This document shows positions 10,439 to 19,762 of a stretch of 64,000 nt of DNA, piece by piece. The notes under the pieces are model-generated. The model did no database searches. It worked only from the letters and a program-made list of their open reading frames with translations, and was not told the DNA's origin. The DNA is from Gracilibacillus massiliensis (lineage in GTDB: Bacteria > Bacillota > Bacilli > Bacillales > Amphibacillaceae), in contig NZ_CZRP01000012.1 of the NCBI RefSeq assembly GCF_001458115.1, forward strand, positions 744,001-808,000, written 5' to 3'. A program made the position numbers and the translations under genes. The first letter of the stretch is position 1; every line of letters starts with the position of its first letter.

Positions 10439-11272
10439 CTAAAAATACATTTGTCGATATTTTGTTGGAGTCATCCCTTCATTTTCTAAAAAAAGTTTAT
10501 TATAATAACTAGGATTCGGGTAGCCTGATTTTTCCGCAATTTCTTTGATCGTTAGATGTTTTTCCTCTATAAGTAGCCTTTTGCTCGATTGTAAACGACA
10601 TAATGTCACAAAAGCCATCGGAGTCATTTGGGTTACACGTTTGAACAAGCGACAAAAATAATACGTGCTTACACCGGTTTCTTTTGCCCAATATGTAAGG
10701 TCAAATGCTTCTCTTGCTTTTTCTTGCATTCTTGGTAGTATCAACTGAATCCTTTGATCTAATTCTTGTTTTGAATTGGATTCTCTTGGCACTGCATTTG
10801 TCGTAAATGTTGTTAAAAACGAATAGGTTAGGGTAGACAAATCTGATAATTGTAAAAAGCTATTCACTTCTGCCTCTTGCAATAAATGCTCATGTCTCTC
10901 TGCTATTGCTTTTAAATTTGGCAATCTCCACAAGATAAATCTACCAAAACCAGTCTCCGATAAAAAGGTATGTATAGTATTTCCATAGAAATGAACCCAT
11001 CTAATACTCCAAGGATCCTCTTTACTGCTATAATATTTTTGTTCTTGTTGTGGAAAAAAAAGAAAGGCATCCCCTTTTTTTAAAGTATATTGTTTACCAT
11101 CCATTTCCACAAAACCAGTTCCTGATAAGACAAAATGAATGCTGAAATTATCTAATGAATTTGCTTCACGATATACTTCATGATCGCTTGCTGACCTGTA
11201 GGATCCGACTGATTCAGGAAGAATCATATATTCGTGTTTTTTGAATGTTGGTAACAAAACCTGTCGATACAT
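10439..11272 (-). CDS. AraC-family transcriptional regulator
   Basis: A 277-residue regulator. The N-terminal half is a cupin-like sugar-sensing domain (FVLSGTGFVEMDGKQYTLKKGDAFLFFP, about residues 47-75). The C-terminal 100 residues hold the two AraC helix-turn-helix motifs, including FDLTYWAKETGVSTYYFCRLFKRVTQMTPMAF and LTIKEIAEKSGYPNPSYYNKLFLENEGMTPTKYR. It is transcribed divergently from the oxidoreductase pair at 11384-13322, which it probably activates in response to a sugar or polyol. The effector cannot be read from the sequence. The start ATG at 11272 follows a GGGAAGTG-like site. Confidence 0.88.
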   Translation of the reverse strand: MYRQVLLPTFKKHEYMILPESVGSYRSASDHEVYREANSLDNFSIHFVLSGTGFVEMDGKQYTLKKGDAFLFFPQQEQKYYSSKEDPWSIRWVHFYGNTIHTFLSETGFGRFILWRLPNLKAIAERHEHLLQEAEVNSFLQLSDLSTLTYSFLTTFTTNAVPRESNSKQELDQRIQLILPRMQEKAREAFDLTYWAKETGVSTYYFCRLFKRVTQMTPMAFVTLCRLQSSKRLLIEEKHLTIKEIAEKSGYPNPSYYNKLFLENEGMTPTKYRQMYF

Positions 11273-11324
11273 CAGTACACTTCCCTAGGACAATATTGTT
11301 TTATCTTATGGCAAAAAGCTTCTA

Positions 11325-11353
11325 TTTTAATATTACTATGGATCGATTATAAT
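11325..11353 (+). promoter_or_regulatory. Probable activator-dependent promoter of the oxidoreductase operon
   Basis: A perfect TATAAT at 11348-11353 is preceded, 17 bp upstream, only by TTTTAA, a poor -35. A strong -10 with a weak -35 suits positive control by the divergent AraC protein. A small palindrome ACAATATTGT lies at about 11290-11299. Confidence 0.45.
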
Positions 11354-11383
11354 AACAATAAAGTTATATGAGGAGGGAAATTA

Positions 11384-12376
11384 ATGCCAATTAAATGGGG
11401 AGTTATAAGCACAGCCAATATTGCTCAAAAAGCTGTTATTCCAGGAATAAAGGAATCAAATACTGGAGAAGTTGTAGCGATTGCTAGTCGAAACATAGAC
11501 AATGCGAAGGATATCGCAAAAAAATTAGATATCCCTAATACTCATGGAAGCTATGAAGACTTGTTAGAAGATCCTACTATTGATGCCGTTTACATACCGT
11601 TGCCAAATCATCTACATAAAGAATGGGCGATTAAAGCAATGGAAGCAGGTAAACATGTGCTCTGTGAAAAGCCAATTGCATTAAATGCTAAAGAGGCTCA
11701 AGAAATGGAAGAAGTAAGTAGAAAATCTGGTGTCGTACTAGCAGAAGCCTTTATGTATCGTTATCATCCTAGATATCAAATGATTCAAGAATTGATCGAA
11801 TCGGGAGAAATCGGTGAAATTCGTGGTATTCATGGAGCATTCACTTTTAATAATGCATCCGACAAGGAAAATGTTCGCTACAAAAAGGAATGGGGTGGTG
11901 GTTCTTTATATGATGTAGGCGTATATCCAATAAGTGCTGCTCGCATGATCTTAAAAGAGGAGCCCCAAGCAGCAACAGTCCATGCATTTTTCTCGGAAGA
12001 GCATGACAACGTGGATATGATGGCCTCTGGTATTTTAGAATTTAATCATGGTGTGGCCCTCACTTTCGATTGTGGAATGTGGGCAGATTTCCGAAATCAA
12101 TTAGAAATTTTAGGAACAGAAGGAAGAATTGAAGTACCTTCAGCTTTTATTGTGAATCAAAATGAAACCGATCATTTCTATGTTCATACGAGTAATGGGA
12201 CTCGAGAGGTCAAAGTTCCCTACGTAAATCAATATGCATTACAAGCAGATGCTCTAGGTGAAAGCATACAAACAGATGTTTCGTTACCGTATTCTAGCGA
12301 AGATGCACACTTAAACATGAAAGTATTAGATGCATGCCTTATCTCTGCTGAAGAGCGCAGACGTATAGAAATTTAG
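11384..12376 (+). CDS. Gfo/Idh/MocA family NAD(P)-dependent oxidoreductase
   Basis: A 330-residue dehydrogenase. The N-terminal Rossmann fold starts WGVISTANIAQKAVIPG (the usual Gly-rich loop is altered to ISTANIA, as in the dihydrodiol-dehydrogenase-like branch). The family EKP motif is in HVLCEKPIALNAKE near residue 100. The C-terminal Gfo/Idh domain contains WGGGSLYDVGVYPISAARMI. Such enzymes oxidise or reduce sugars and polyols; the substrate is unknown. An AGGAGGG site precedes the ATG. It is followed 13 bp later by an aldo/keto reductase, so the two form an operon, probably under the adjacent AraC regulator. Confidence 0.9.
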   Translation: MPIKWGVISTANIAQKAVIPGIKESNTGEVVAIASRNIDNAKDIAKKLDIPNTHGSYEDLLEDPTIDAVYIPLPNHLHKEWAIKAMEAGKHVLCEKPIALNAKEAQEMEEVSRKSGVVLAEAFMYRYHPRYQMIQELIESGEIGEIRGIHGAFTFNNASDKENVRYKKEWGGGSLYDVGVYPISAARMILKEEPQAATVHAFFSEEHDNVDMMASGILEFNHGVALTFDCGMWADFRNQLEILGTEGRIEVPSAFIVNQNETDHFYVHTSNGTREVKVPYVNQYALQADALGESIQTDVSLPYSSEDAHLNMKVLDACLISAEERRRIEI

Positions 12377-12389
12377 GGAGGTTAAACAT

Positions 12390-13322
12390 ATGAAAACAAT
12401 TCAAATTAAAGGACTCGATAAACCAGTTACTACTTTAATTCAAGGCTCTGATTATTTTAAACCAAGCATTTATGATAAAGTTTCTCAGATATTAGATCGT
12501 TATGTTGCAATCGGTGGCAATACTATTGACACAGCTCACGGTTATTGTGGAGGAGAAAGTGAAGTTGCTATTGGTATGTGGTTGAAAGAACGTAATAACC
12601 GCGATGATATAAATATACTAACTAAAGGAGCTCACCATGACGAAAATGGACCAAGAGTAAATCCTGAAGCCATTAAAAAAGACCTTTTTGAAAGTTTAGA
12701 AAGACTCGGAACCGATTATGTTGATTTGTATGCCCTACACCGAGATGATCCGAATGTTCCGGTAAGTATCATCATGGATGCACTGAACGAACATATAGAA
12801 GCTGGTAGAATTAAAGCGATTGGTGGATCTAACTGGACCATTGAACGTCTCCAAGAAGCAAATGACTACGCGGCTGCCAATGGTTTAACAGGTTTTACGT
12901 TTAGTAGTCCAAATCTAAGTTTAGCTAAAGCAAATGAACCATTTTGGAAAGGCTGTGTCTCAACCGATAGTGCTGATTTAAAATGGCATCAAGAAACACA
13001 ATTGCCGATTCTATCATGGTCGTCTCAAGCGAGAGGTTTTTTCACAGGAAGGTTTACTCCTGAGGACAGAAGTAATGAGGATCTTGTTCGAGTGTTTTAT
13101 AGTGATGCAAATTGGCAGCGTTTTAGTAGAGCGGAAAAATTGGCAAAGGAAAAAGGAGTTACAGCGATCCAAATAGCATTGGCATATGTATTAAATCAAG
13201 CCTTTCCAACCTCTGCTTTAATTGGAGCCCAAAGCGAAAATGAACTGGTATCATGTTTAGAAGGATCTAACATAGAATTATCTAATGAAGAGGTAGTTTG
13301 GTTAGAGTCAGGTGTAAAATAA
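12390..13322 (+). CDS. Aldo/keto reductase
   Basis: A 310-residue (beta/alpha)8 barrel oxidoreductase. The catalytic tetrad can be followed: Asp and Tyr in NTIDTAHGYCGGESE, Lys in NILTKGAHH and His in LYALHRDD. The C-terminal NADP-binding segment contains ALIGAQSENELVSCLEG. It is probably co-transcribed with the upstream Gfo/Idh/MocA gene (13-bp gap with a GGAGG site) and ends in a strong terminator. Together with the AraC regulator this looks like a small sugar or cyclitol catabolic module, but no transporter or kinase accompanies it and the substrate is unknown. Confidence 0.9.
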   Translation: MKTIQIKGLDKPVTTLIQGSDYFKPSIYDKVSQILDRYVAIGGNTIDTAHGYCGGESEVAIGMWLKERNNRDDINILTKGAHHDENGPRVNPEAIKKDLFESLERLGTDYVDLYALHRDDPNVPVSIIMDALNEHIEAGRIKAIGGSNWTIERLQEANDYAAANGLTGFTFSSPNLSLAKANEPFWKGCVSTDSADLKWHQETQLPILSWSSQARGFFTGRFTPEDRSNEDLVRVFYSDANWQRFSRAEKLAKEKGVTAIQIALAYVLNQAFPTSALIGAQSENELVSCLEGSNIELSNEEVVWLESGVK

Positions 13323-13325
13323 TGT

Positions 13326-13355
13326 GAAAGCTGACAAGTTAACTTGTCAGCTTTC
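13326..13355. terminator. Perfect 30-bp palindromic bidirectional terminator
   Basis: The sequence from 13326 to 13355 is a perfect inverted repeat (half-site GAAAGCTGACAAGTT) followed by T-rich sequence on the + strand, between the convergent aldo/keto reductase and SDR genes. Confidence 0.9.
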
Positions 13356-13360
13356 TTATT

Positions 13361-14779
13361 TTAATGTGTAATAACTGTACCTCTTTCTCGATTCAAACGT
13401 TTTATATGATAGCGAAAACAATTCATAATAAATAAGTGAGCATTTGCTTGGGTGTATTGATAGATAAACCAAGGCAATGCCGGCATAAAATCATGAATAG
13501 CTATAATTACTTCATTTGAACCGGGAATCTTTCTAAACTCCATCCGACCTCTCTCGTTATTGTGATCATTTGAAAGCAGTCCTCCTGTTATATAAAATAA
13601 AGCACGATCTTTATTACTTCGATCGTGAGCATAGGACAATTTTAACAAAGGATGCTTGGTACCTAGCCATCCTATCTGACAATCAAAGTTATTGTTAACA
13701 GTTGTACGAATCCATGGATTAAGAAATCGTTCTAACCATTGAACGTAATATCTAGCCACCTCATCCGCTGTCCATCCCTCAGGCAAGATAATCCGTTGGA
13801 CTGACCGAACATCTCTTTTTAACGGTGATAATTCTGGTTTTTTTAAAAGTTGTATTTTATTCTCGTCTTTTTCCTGTAATGAATAAATAGCAGCCTTTTC
13901 AAATGAAATAGTCCCCCTGCTGATATCTTCCCTGACATTATCTTGATTAGCCACTAATGGATGCTTTAAGCTCTCAACCAAAGGATAAACCATTTCTTTC
14001 GGTGTTCCTGTGATTAGTCGTAACCATAATCTTGATAAATAGAGAGAAAACAAAGGAACATTATACATTTTGCGTTTCTTCCCCATCACATCAGCGGTTA
14101 TTTCCATCATTTGTCGATATGTTAAAACATCAGGTCCACCCAAGTCATATGATGAATTTTTGGATGACTTTTCAGTAGCTGTCTTCTTAATAGAATTTAG
14201 GACGTCTGGCAGTGCAATCGGTTGAGTTTTCATACGCGTCCATTTCGGGAGGATCATGATCGGAAGCCGTTTAACTAAGTTTGCTAATATTGGAAACGAA
14301 GATCCTTTTGGACCAACAATTAAGCCGGCTCTCAGAGCAGTAACTGGAGTTCCATATGACCTTAAAATTCTTTCTACCTCTAATCTGCTTTCCAAATGTG
14401 CAGAAAGATTTTTTTCTGCTTTTGGTACTATACCACCTATATAAATGATTTTTTTGATTCCTTGTCTTTTAGCTGCTAAAGCAAAATTATCTGCAAGTAT
14501 CGCATCTAAATCAGCAAAATTCCCTTGTGTTAACTTTGCTGATGGAATCATTGAATGTACCAAATAGACGGCTATATCTGCTCCTGCTAATCCCTTTTCT
14601 GCATCTTTAAGTGAAAACAAATCGCATGATCGCCAGTGAATTGAATCTTTACTCTCACGCTTATCACCATTTCTAGAAAGACCTATTAAAGTTGCATCAC
14701 CTTCGAACTTTTTAAGTAAATTTTGACCAATATATCCACTTGCTCCTGCAATCGCGATTACAGGTTTTTCACCATACAT
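13361..14779 (-). CDS. SDR-type NAD(P)-binding protein with C-terminal DUF2867 domain
   Basis: A 472-residue two-domain protein. Residues 1 to about 250 form an atypical short-chain dehydrogenase fold with the nucleotide motif GASGYIGQNLL and a nucleoside-sugar-epimerase-like core (IYIGGIVPK). The remainder is a DUF2867 domain (GWTADEVARYYVQWLERFLNPW and FDCQIGWLGTKHPLL). Proteins of this type (E. coli YbjT-like) have no established reaction. The AAAGGAT site before the ATG at 14779 supports this start. It is convergent with the aldo/keto reductase and probably monocistronic. Confidence 0.8.
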   Translation of the reverse strand: MYGEKPVIAIAGASGYIGQNLLKKFEGDATLIGLSRNGDKRESKDSIHWRSCDLFSLKDAEKGLAGADIAVYLVHSMIPSAKLTQGNFADLDAILADNFALAAKRQGIKKIIYIGGIVPKAEKNLSAHLESRLEVERILRSYGTPVTALRAGLIVGPKGSSFPILANLVKRLPIMILPKWTRMKTQPIALPDVLNSIKKTATEKSSKNSSYDLGGPDVLTYRQMMEITADVMGKKRKMYNVPLFSLYLSRLWLRLITGTPKEMVYPLVESLKHPLVANQDNVREDISRGTISFEKAAIYSLQEKDENKIQLLKKPELSPLKRDVRSVQRIILPEGWTADEVARYYVQWLERFLNPWIRTTVNNNFDCQIGWLGTKHPLLKLSYAHDRSNKDRALFYITGGLLSNDHNNERGRMEFRKIPGSNEVIIAIHDFMPALPWFIYQYTQANAHLFIMNCFRYHIKRLNRERGTVITH

Positions 14780-14905
14780 AAGAACACATCCTTTTTATCC
14801 TATATCTTAATTGATACCCTTCATATAAATAAATAATCGAAATTTTCTTGAATAATTAGTATCTGATAAGAATTTTGACAGACGCTTCTTTTAGTGAAAT
14901 AAACA

Positions 14906-14937
14906 AAACCCTTGGCACCAAAAAGCGCCAAGGGTTT
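14906..14937 (-). terminator. Terminator of glnRA
   Basis: An 11-bp stem AAACCCTTGGC / GCCAAGGGTTT (14906-14916 and 14927-14937), just after the glnA stop, with T-rich sequence following on the minus strand. Confidence 0.88.
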
Positions 14938-14944
14938 CCTTTTA

Positions 14945-16276
14945 TTAATAACTAGACATATATTGTTCTCTTTCCCAAGGGTGAACTTGCGTACGGAACA
15001 TGTCCCATTCGATTTCTTTTGATTCGATGAAGTGTTCAAATAAGTGCTCACCAAGAGCTTCAATGATTGTCTCATCTTTCTTCAACTCATCTAAAGCGTC
15101 AGCTAATGTTGCTGGTAAATCTTTTACTCCATTAGCTTCGCGTTCTTCTTTGTCCATAATATAGATGTTACGGTCTACTGCTTCTGGAGCATCAAGATCA
15201 TTTTCGATACCATCTAAACCAGATGCTAATAATACAGATAATGCTAAGTACGGGTTCGCAGCCGGGTCTACACTACGTACTTCTACACGTGTACTTAAAC
15301 CACGAGAAGCTGGTACACGGATTAGTGGACTACGGTTCGAACCAGACCATGCTACGTAACAAGGTGCTTCATATCCAGGTACTAGACGCTTGTAAGAGTT
15401 TACTGTTGGGTTTGTTACAGCAGTAAATGATAACGCATGTTTGATAATACCTGCAATAAACTTATAAGCAGTTTCACTTAATTCAAGTGGGCCATTCTCA
15501 TCTAAGAAAGTGTTTGTTTTCCCTTTGAATAATGACATGTTACAGTGCATACCAGAACCGTTCACACCAAATAATGGTTTAGGCATAAATGTAGCATGTA
15601 AACCGTGTTTACGAGCAATAGTTTTTACTACAAGTTTAAATGTCTGGATATCATCTGCGTGTTTAACAGCATCTGAATATTTGAAATCAATTTCATGTTG
15701 CCCAGGTGCTACCTCATGGTGAGATGCTTCAATTTCAAATCCCATTTCTTCTAATTCAAGTACAATGTCACGACGGCAGTTTTCACCTAAATCTGTAGGT
15801 GCAAGGTCAAAATAACCACCTTTATCGTTAAGTTCTAATGAAGGTTCACCTTTCTCATCTAGTTTGAATAAGAAAAATTCAGGCTCAGTACCGATGTTGA
15901 ATGCTGTAAAGCCAAGATCTTCTGCTCTTTTCAAGTTACGTTTTAAGTTGTAACGAGGGCAACCTTCAAATGGCGTACCATCTGTATTATATATATCACA
16001 AATAAAACGTGCTACTTTCCCTTTTTCAGAAGTCCACGGGAATACAACGAATGTATCCAAATCTGGATAAAGCTTCATGTCAGATTCCTCGATACGAACG
16101 AAACCTTCGATAGATGAACCATCAAAAACCATTTGATTGTCTAATGCTTTGTCCAATTGACTTAGTGGAATCTCCACATTTTTGATTGTACCAAGTAAAT
16201 CAGTAAATTGAAGACGAATAAACTTTACATTTTCCTCATTAATTTTTTGCTTAATTTCTTCTTTAGTTAATCCCAT
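14945..16276 (-). CDS. glnA: Type I glutamine synthetase
   Basis: ATP-dependent ligation of ammonia to glutamate, the main nitrogen assimilation step. The 443-residue product has the low-GC Gram-positive GSI-alpha length, with no adenylylation loop. The N-terminal beta-grasp begins [19 protein letters not shown]. Signature regions are [21 protein letters not shown], the metal and glutamate site [11 protein letters not shown] and the ATP region [27 protein letters not shown]. In Bacillus this enzyme, when feedback inhibited, also controls GlnR and TnrA. It is second in the glnR-glnA operon (24-bp gap) and is followed by a terminator. Confidence 0.98.
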   Translation of the reverse strand: MGLTKEEIKQKINEENVKFIRLQFTDLLGTIKNVEIPLSQLDKALDNQMVFDGSSIEGFVRIEESDMKLYPDLDTFVVFPWTSEKGKVARFICDIYNTDGTPFEGCPRYNLKRNLKRAEDLGFTAFNIGTEPEFFLFKLDEKGEPSLELNDKGGYFDLAPTDLGENCRRDIVLELEEMGFEIEASHHEVAPGQHEIDFKYSDAVKHADDIQTFKLVVKTIARKHGLHATFMPKPLFGVNGSGMHCNMSLFKGKTNTFLDENGPLELSETAYKFIAGIIKHALSFTAVTNPTVNSYKRLVPGYEAPCYVAWSGSNRSPLIRVPASRGLSTRVEVRSVDPAANPYLALSVLLASGLDGIENDLDAPEAVDRNIYIMDKEEREANGVKDLPATLADALDELKKDETIIEALGEHLFEHFIESKEIEWDMFRTQVHPWEREQYMSSY

Positions 16277-16300
16277 TGATTACACTCTCTCCTTTATATT

Positions 16301-16696
16301 TTAATGGAAGAATCGTGATAATTCTCCCTGTCTTAACGAAGCTTTCCCTAATCTGCCAGCATCTAATAGTTCTTTTTGTAAGATTTTTCTGAGATCCTTC
16401 TCAGATATTTCGGATGCTTTTTTGTCTGAAACTTCTTTTTCAGTCTTCGGCAAATCTTTCATAAGCAGAACTTGCTTGATACCTGCTAAGTTCAGGCCTT
16501 TTTCAATTAATTCTTTAATTTCTAGTAGACGGTCGACGTCATTAAAAGAAAAAAGTCTTTGATTTCCTTCTGTTCGAGATGGATGTATCAACTGATGCTG
16601 TTCATAATATCGGATTTGTCGAGCTGTTAACCCTGTTAATGATTTTACAATTCCGATCGAAAACAAGGGCATGGAACGTCTATCTATATCACCCAT
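16301..16696 (-). CDS. glnR: MerR-type nitrogen repressor GlnR
   Basis: A 131-residue repressor that shuts off glnRA when nitrogen is plentiful. The MerR winged helix-turn-helix spans residues 10-75 (LFSIGIVKSLTGLTARQIRYYEQHQLIHPSRTE). The C-terminal tail (LLDAGRLGKASLRQGELSRFFH) resembles the GlnR autoinhibitory segment that is released on contact with feedback-inhibited glutamine synthetase. The ATG at 16696 has an AAGGGGTG site; an in-frame extension to 16714 has none. A perfect GlnR box lies upstream. Confidence 0.96.
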   Translation of the reverse strand: MGDIDRRSMPLFSIGIVKSLTGLTARQIRYYEQHQLIHPSRTEGNQRLFSFNDVDRLLEIKELIEKGLNLAGIKQVLLMKDLPKTEKEVSDKKASEISEKDLRKILQKELLDAGRLGKASLRQGELSRFFH

Positions 16697-16731
16697 TTCT
16701 TTCACCCCTTCCATCTGTTTTCTATAACTAT

Positions 16732-16759
16732 ATTATACACGGTGTAATTTTTGTGTCAA
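16732..16759 (-). promoter_or_regulatory. glnR promoter
   Basis: On the minus strand, TTGACA (16754-16759) and TATAAT (16732-16737), both perfect, are 16 bp apart. A degenerate GlnR-like dyad (TTGAC-N7-TTACA) overlaps the -35, matching the two-operator layout known for Bacillus glnRA. Confidence 0.88.
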
Positions 16760-16763
16760 GAGA

Positions 16764-16780
16764 TGTGAGGTAAGTTAACA
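16764..16780. promoter_or_regulatory. GlnR/TnrA operator
   Basis: TGTGA-N7-TAACA fits the GlnR/TnrA consensus TGTNA-N7-TNACA at every defined position and lies just upstream of the glnR -35. Confidence 0.88.
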
Positions 16781-16874
16781 TGATAAAAATATAGTAAGTC
16801 TACAATAATATCTATTCCCCATTTATAGTTAAGCCACACGCGATTATTTTAAAATATGATCTTGCATAAAAATA

Positions 16875-16920
16875 AAAAAGTAGTTCAAGCTGGAATATAT
16901 CCAACTACAAACTACTTTTT
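16875..16920 (-). terminator. Terminator after ynbB
   Basis: Stem AAAAAGTAGTT / AACTACTTTTT (16875-16885 and 16910-16920), located between the ynbB stop and the glnR control region. Confidence 0.75.
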
Positions 16921-16937
16921 AATCTTTTCTTATTATA

Positions 16938-18158
16938 TTAAGTTAATTCCTTCGCAGCCTCTATCACAGCTAGTTTGACATGGCTATATGTAAGTCCACC
17001 TTGAACATAAGCAATATATGGAGGTCGAATTGGTCCATCGGCTGTTAATTCTAAACTTGCTCCTTGAATAAAGGTTCCTGCTGCCATAATAACGTCATCT
17101 TCATAACCTGGCATCGGTGCCGGATATGGCGAAACATGTGAGTTAATTGGTGACTGTCTTTGAATCGCTTGGCAGAAGACTATCATTTTCTCTGCATTTT
17201 GAAAAATAACGGATTGTATAAGATCTGTGCGCTTTGCATCATATTTTGGAGAAGTATGGTAGCCTAATTCGGTTAAAAAAGCAGAAGTGAAAACAGCTCC
17301 TCTTAAAGCTTCACTTACCACATGTGGGGCTAAAAATAAACCTTGATACATCTCTTGTAACATTCCAATGCTCGCACCAACTTCTTTTCCAATCCCCGGT
17401 GCTGTTAAGCGATTGGCCGCCATCTCGATATATTCTTTCTTTCCGACAATATATCCTCCCATCCTAGCGATTCCCCCGCCAGGGTTTTTTATCAGAGAGC
17501 CTGCTATTAAATCGGCTCCAATATCCGTTGGCTCAAGCGTTTCGACAAACTCCCCATAACAATTATCAACAAATATAATGGTGTTAGGATCTATCTGTTT
17601 GATTTTCTCGATCACTTTTTGCATTTCATCCATTGTAATCGATGGTCGATCATCATAACCTTTTGACCTTTGAATAGCAACCACACGTGTTTTTTCCGAA
17701 ACGGCATTCGACAGTGCTTCGATATCTATTTTTCCATCTTTCAACTCGATATGACGATAGCTTATACCAAAATCCACTAATGAACCAGGAACATGCTGAT
17801 CGTCGCCAATCACTTTGTTCAATGTATCATATGGCTTACCCGTAATATATAATAACTCTTGTCCTGGTCTTAGAACACCAAAGAGCGCTGTACTAATCGC
17901 ATGTGTGCCAGAAGTGATCTGAGGTCTGACAAGTGCATCTTCCGCTCCAAAAATATTTGCATATACGGCCTCCAACTTATCCCTGCCAAAATCATCATAG
18001 CCATAGCCTGTTGTTGGATTAAAGTCACTATCACTCACTTGATGGTTACGGAATGCTTTCAATACTTTCTCTTGATTATTCAATTCTATTTGGTGAATGT
18101 TTGTAAAAATAGGTTCTATCTTTTTCTCGATTTCCCTAATCAATAACGATTCGTTCAT
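16938..18158 (-). CDS. ynbB: PLP-dependent methionine gamma-lyase family protein YnbB (aluminium-resistance family)
   Basis: A 406-residue fold-type I PLP enzyme annotated in relatives as aluminium resistance protein or methionine gamma-lyase family. The cofactor lysine is in the GSLIKNPGGGIARMGGYIVG motif; other markers are QITSGTHAISTALFG and FVDNCYGEFVE. The physiological substrate has not been established. Its start codon overlaps the hflX stop by 4 bases (ATGA), so the two are translationally coupled. The order hfq-hflX-ynbB-glnR-glnA equals that of B. subtilis. Confidence 0.9.
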   Translation of the reverse strand: MNESLLIREIEKKIEPIFTNIHQIELNNQEKVLKAFRNHQVSDSDFNPTTGYGYDDFGRDKLEAVYANIFGAEDALVRPQITSGTHAISTALFGVLRPGQELLYITGKPYDTLNKVIGDDQHVPGSLVDFGISYRHIELKDGKIDIEALSNAVSEKTRVVAIQRSKGYDDRPSITMDEMQKVIEKIKQIDPNTIIFVDNCYGEFVETLEPTDIGADLIAGSLIKNPGGGIARMGGYIVGKKEYIEMAANRLTAPGIGKEVGASIGMLQEMYQGLFLAPHVVSEALRGAVFTSAFLTELGYHTSPKYDAKRTDLIQSVIFQNAEKMIVFCQAIQRQSPINSHVSPYPAPMPGYEDDVIMAAGTFIQGASLELTADGPIRPPYIAYVQGGLTYSHVKLAVIEAAKELT

Positions 18159-19408
18159 TCTTGATGAAACTCCTTTATCTCTTTCATAATTGCATGGTTC
18201 GGGTCTACAAACCCTTCCACACGGTAAGCTAATCTTGATTCTTGATATTCTTCCTTTTCCAATATCGTGTACTGACGTATTTTCGCTAATTTCGTTGACT
18301 CATGTTCGGGAACAAATCCAGAAAAGTACGTCCATTGTTGTTTAATCAGTGCTTCTGTTTCGATTTTTACATTTCTAATGTCTTGCTCATCTAAGGCGCT
18401 AATAAGTAAATACGGATGGGAACCGGGTACAAAATCAGCATCGTCTATTAAATCTTTCTTGTTATAAACGGTTAACATCGGAATTTGATCTGCATCTAAC
18501 TCGGATAATAACCGATAAACCGTTTGTTCATGCTCGTCTTTATTTGGTGCCGCTACATCAATTACATGTAGAATAATATCTGCTTCTTTCACTTCTTCTA
18601 ATGTCGAACGAAATGCGGCAATTAAAGCGGTCGGTAAATCTTGAATAAAACCAACCGTATCTGTCAGCAACACTTCTAAATTAGATGGTAACTTCATTCG
18701 TCTTGATAATGGATCAAGGGTGGCAAAAAGTTTATCTTCATAAAGAGAATCGCTTTTTGTTAAACTATTAAATAATGTCGACTTACCAGCATTGGTATAA
18801 CCTACCACTGCGATTTGAAATAATTGTTGTTTTTTTCGATTGCCACGATACTGATCGCGCTGATTTACCACTTGCTCTAACCGTTTTTTAATATCATCCA
18901 TCCGTCTTCTAATATGTCGACGATCGCTTTCTAATTTAGTTTCACCAGGACCTCTCGTTCCGATACCGGCACCAAGCCTTGATAAATCAGTTCCCTGGCC
19001 GTGTAATCGTGGAAGCATATAGGTGTATTGTGCTAATTCTACTTGAAGCTTCCCTTCTTTCGTTCGCGCTCTTGCAGCAAAAATATCTAATATTAATTGA
19101 CTGCGATCAATCACACGAACGTCAAGTTGTTCTTGGAGATTTCGGATTTGACCACCAGACAATTCTTCATTTGTAATGACTACTTCTATTTCATGCTCTT
19201 CTAATTTCTCTTTAATTTCCTCTAATTTACCTTCACCCACATAAAAAGCACGATGTGGAGTTGGCCGCTTTTGAATTATTGTATCTACTACTTGCCCCTC
19301 TGCTGTTTTTGCTAAAGCTTCTAGTTCATTGAGTGAATAGTAGAATTGTTCCTCATTACTTTTATCATGCATGACAGCTACTAATAATACTTTCTCGATA
19401 TCGATCAC
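18155..19408 (-). CDS. hflX: Ribosome-associated GTPase HflX
   Basis: A 417-residue GTPase that binds the large ribosomal subunit and can split stalled 70S ribosomes under stress. The N-terminal HflX domain includes the Gly-rich LSRLGAGIGTRGPGETKLE segment and a linker coiled coil (residues about 155-190). The G domain has G1 VVGYTNAGKSTLFN, G3 DTVGFIQDLP and G4 VYNKKDL. The start is a GTG at 19408, the first possible start since an in-frame TAG lies immediately upstream; the ribosome site is weak (AGTAGGT). Confidence 0.94.
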   Translation of the reverse strand: MIDIEKVLLVAVMHDKSNEEQFYYSLNELEALAKTAEGQVVDTIIQKRPTPHRAFYVGEGKLEEIKEKLEEHEIEVVITNEELSGGQIRNLQEQLDVRVIDRSQLILDIFAARARTKEGKLQVELAQYTYMLPRLHGQGTDLSRLGAGIGTRGPGETKLESDRRHIRRRMDDIKKRLEQVVNQRDQYRGNRKKQQLFQIAVVGYTNAGKSTLFNSLTKSDSLYEDKLFATLDPLSRRMKLPSNLEVLLTDTVGFIQDLPTALIAAFRSTLEEVKEADIILHVIDVAAPNKDEHEQTVYRLLSELDADQIPMLTVYNKKDLIDDADFVPGSHPYLLISALDEQDIRNVKIETEALIKQQWTYFSGFVPEHESTKLAKIRQYTILEKEEYQESRLAYRVEGFVDPNHAIMKEIKEFHQE

Positions 19409-19463
19409 CTACTCACTTTTCTACTTATTTTTGACATATCTGTTTATTTTAATGCATAGGAAA

Positions 19464-19487
19464 AGGCGCTACTTCTTCATAGCGCCT
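19464..19487 (-). terminator. Terminator of hfq
   Basis: Stem AGGCGCTA / TAGCGCCT (19464-19471 and 19480-19487) followed on the minus strand by TTTTCC, between hfq and hflX. Confidence 0.75.
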
Positions 19488-19499
19488 ACTATCTGTCAT

Positions 19500-19724
19500 T
19501 TATTCCTTATCAATCGTAACATTTTTAGATGGAACAAAAGTAGATATTGCATGTTTGAAAATCAATTGTTGTTTACCATCTGTTTCCAGCATGACCGTGA
19601 AGTTATCAAAAGCCTTAATTACACCTCGTAATTGAAAACCATTGGTCAAAAAGATAGTTGATGGAATACGCTCTTTTCGAAGTTGATTAAGGTATTGATC
19701 TTGAATATTTACTGATTGAGACAT
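19500..19724 (-). CDS. hfq: RNA chaperone Hfq
   Basis: A 74-residue Sm-like protein that forms hexameric rings and binds A/U-rich RNA. Sm1 is seen in [42 protein letters not shown] and Sm2 in [15 protein letters not shown] (the KHAIST element). A GAGGAGG site precedes the ATG. It follows miaA after 38 bp, the usual order in Bacteria. Confidence 0.97.
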   Translation of the reverse strand: MSQSVNIQDQYLNQLRKERIPSTIFLTNGFQLRGVIKAFDNFTVMLETDGKQQLIFKHAISTFVPSKNVTIDKE

Positions 19725-19762
19725 GGTAGATCCTCCTCTATTTTCTCTATACTTAAATTATT

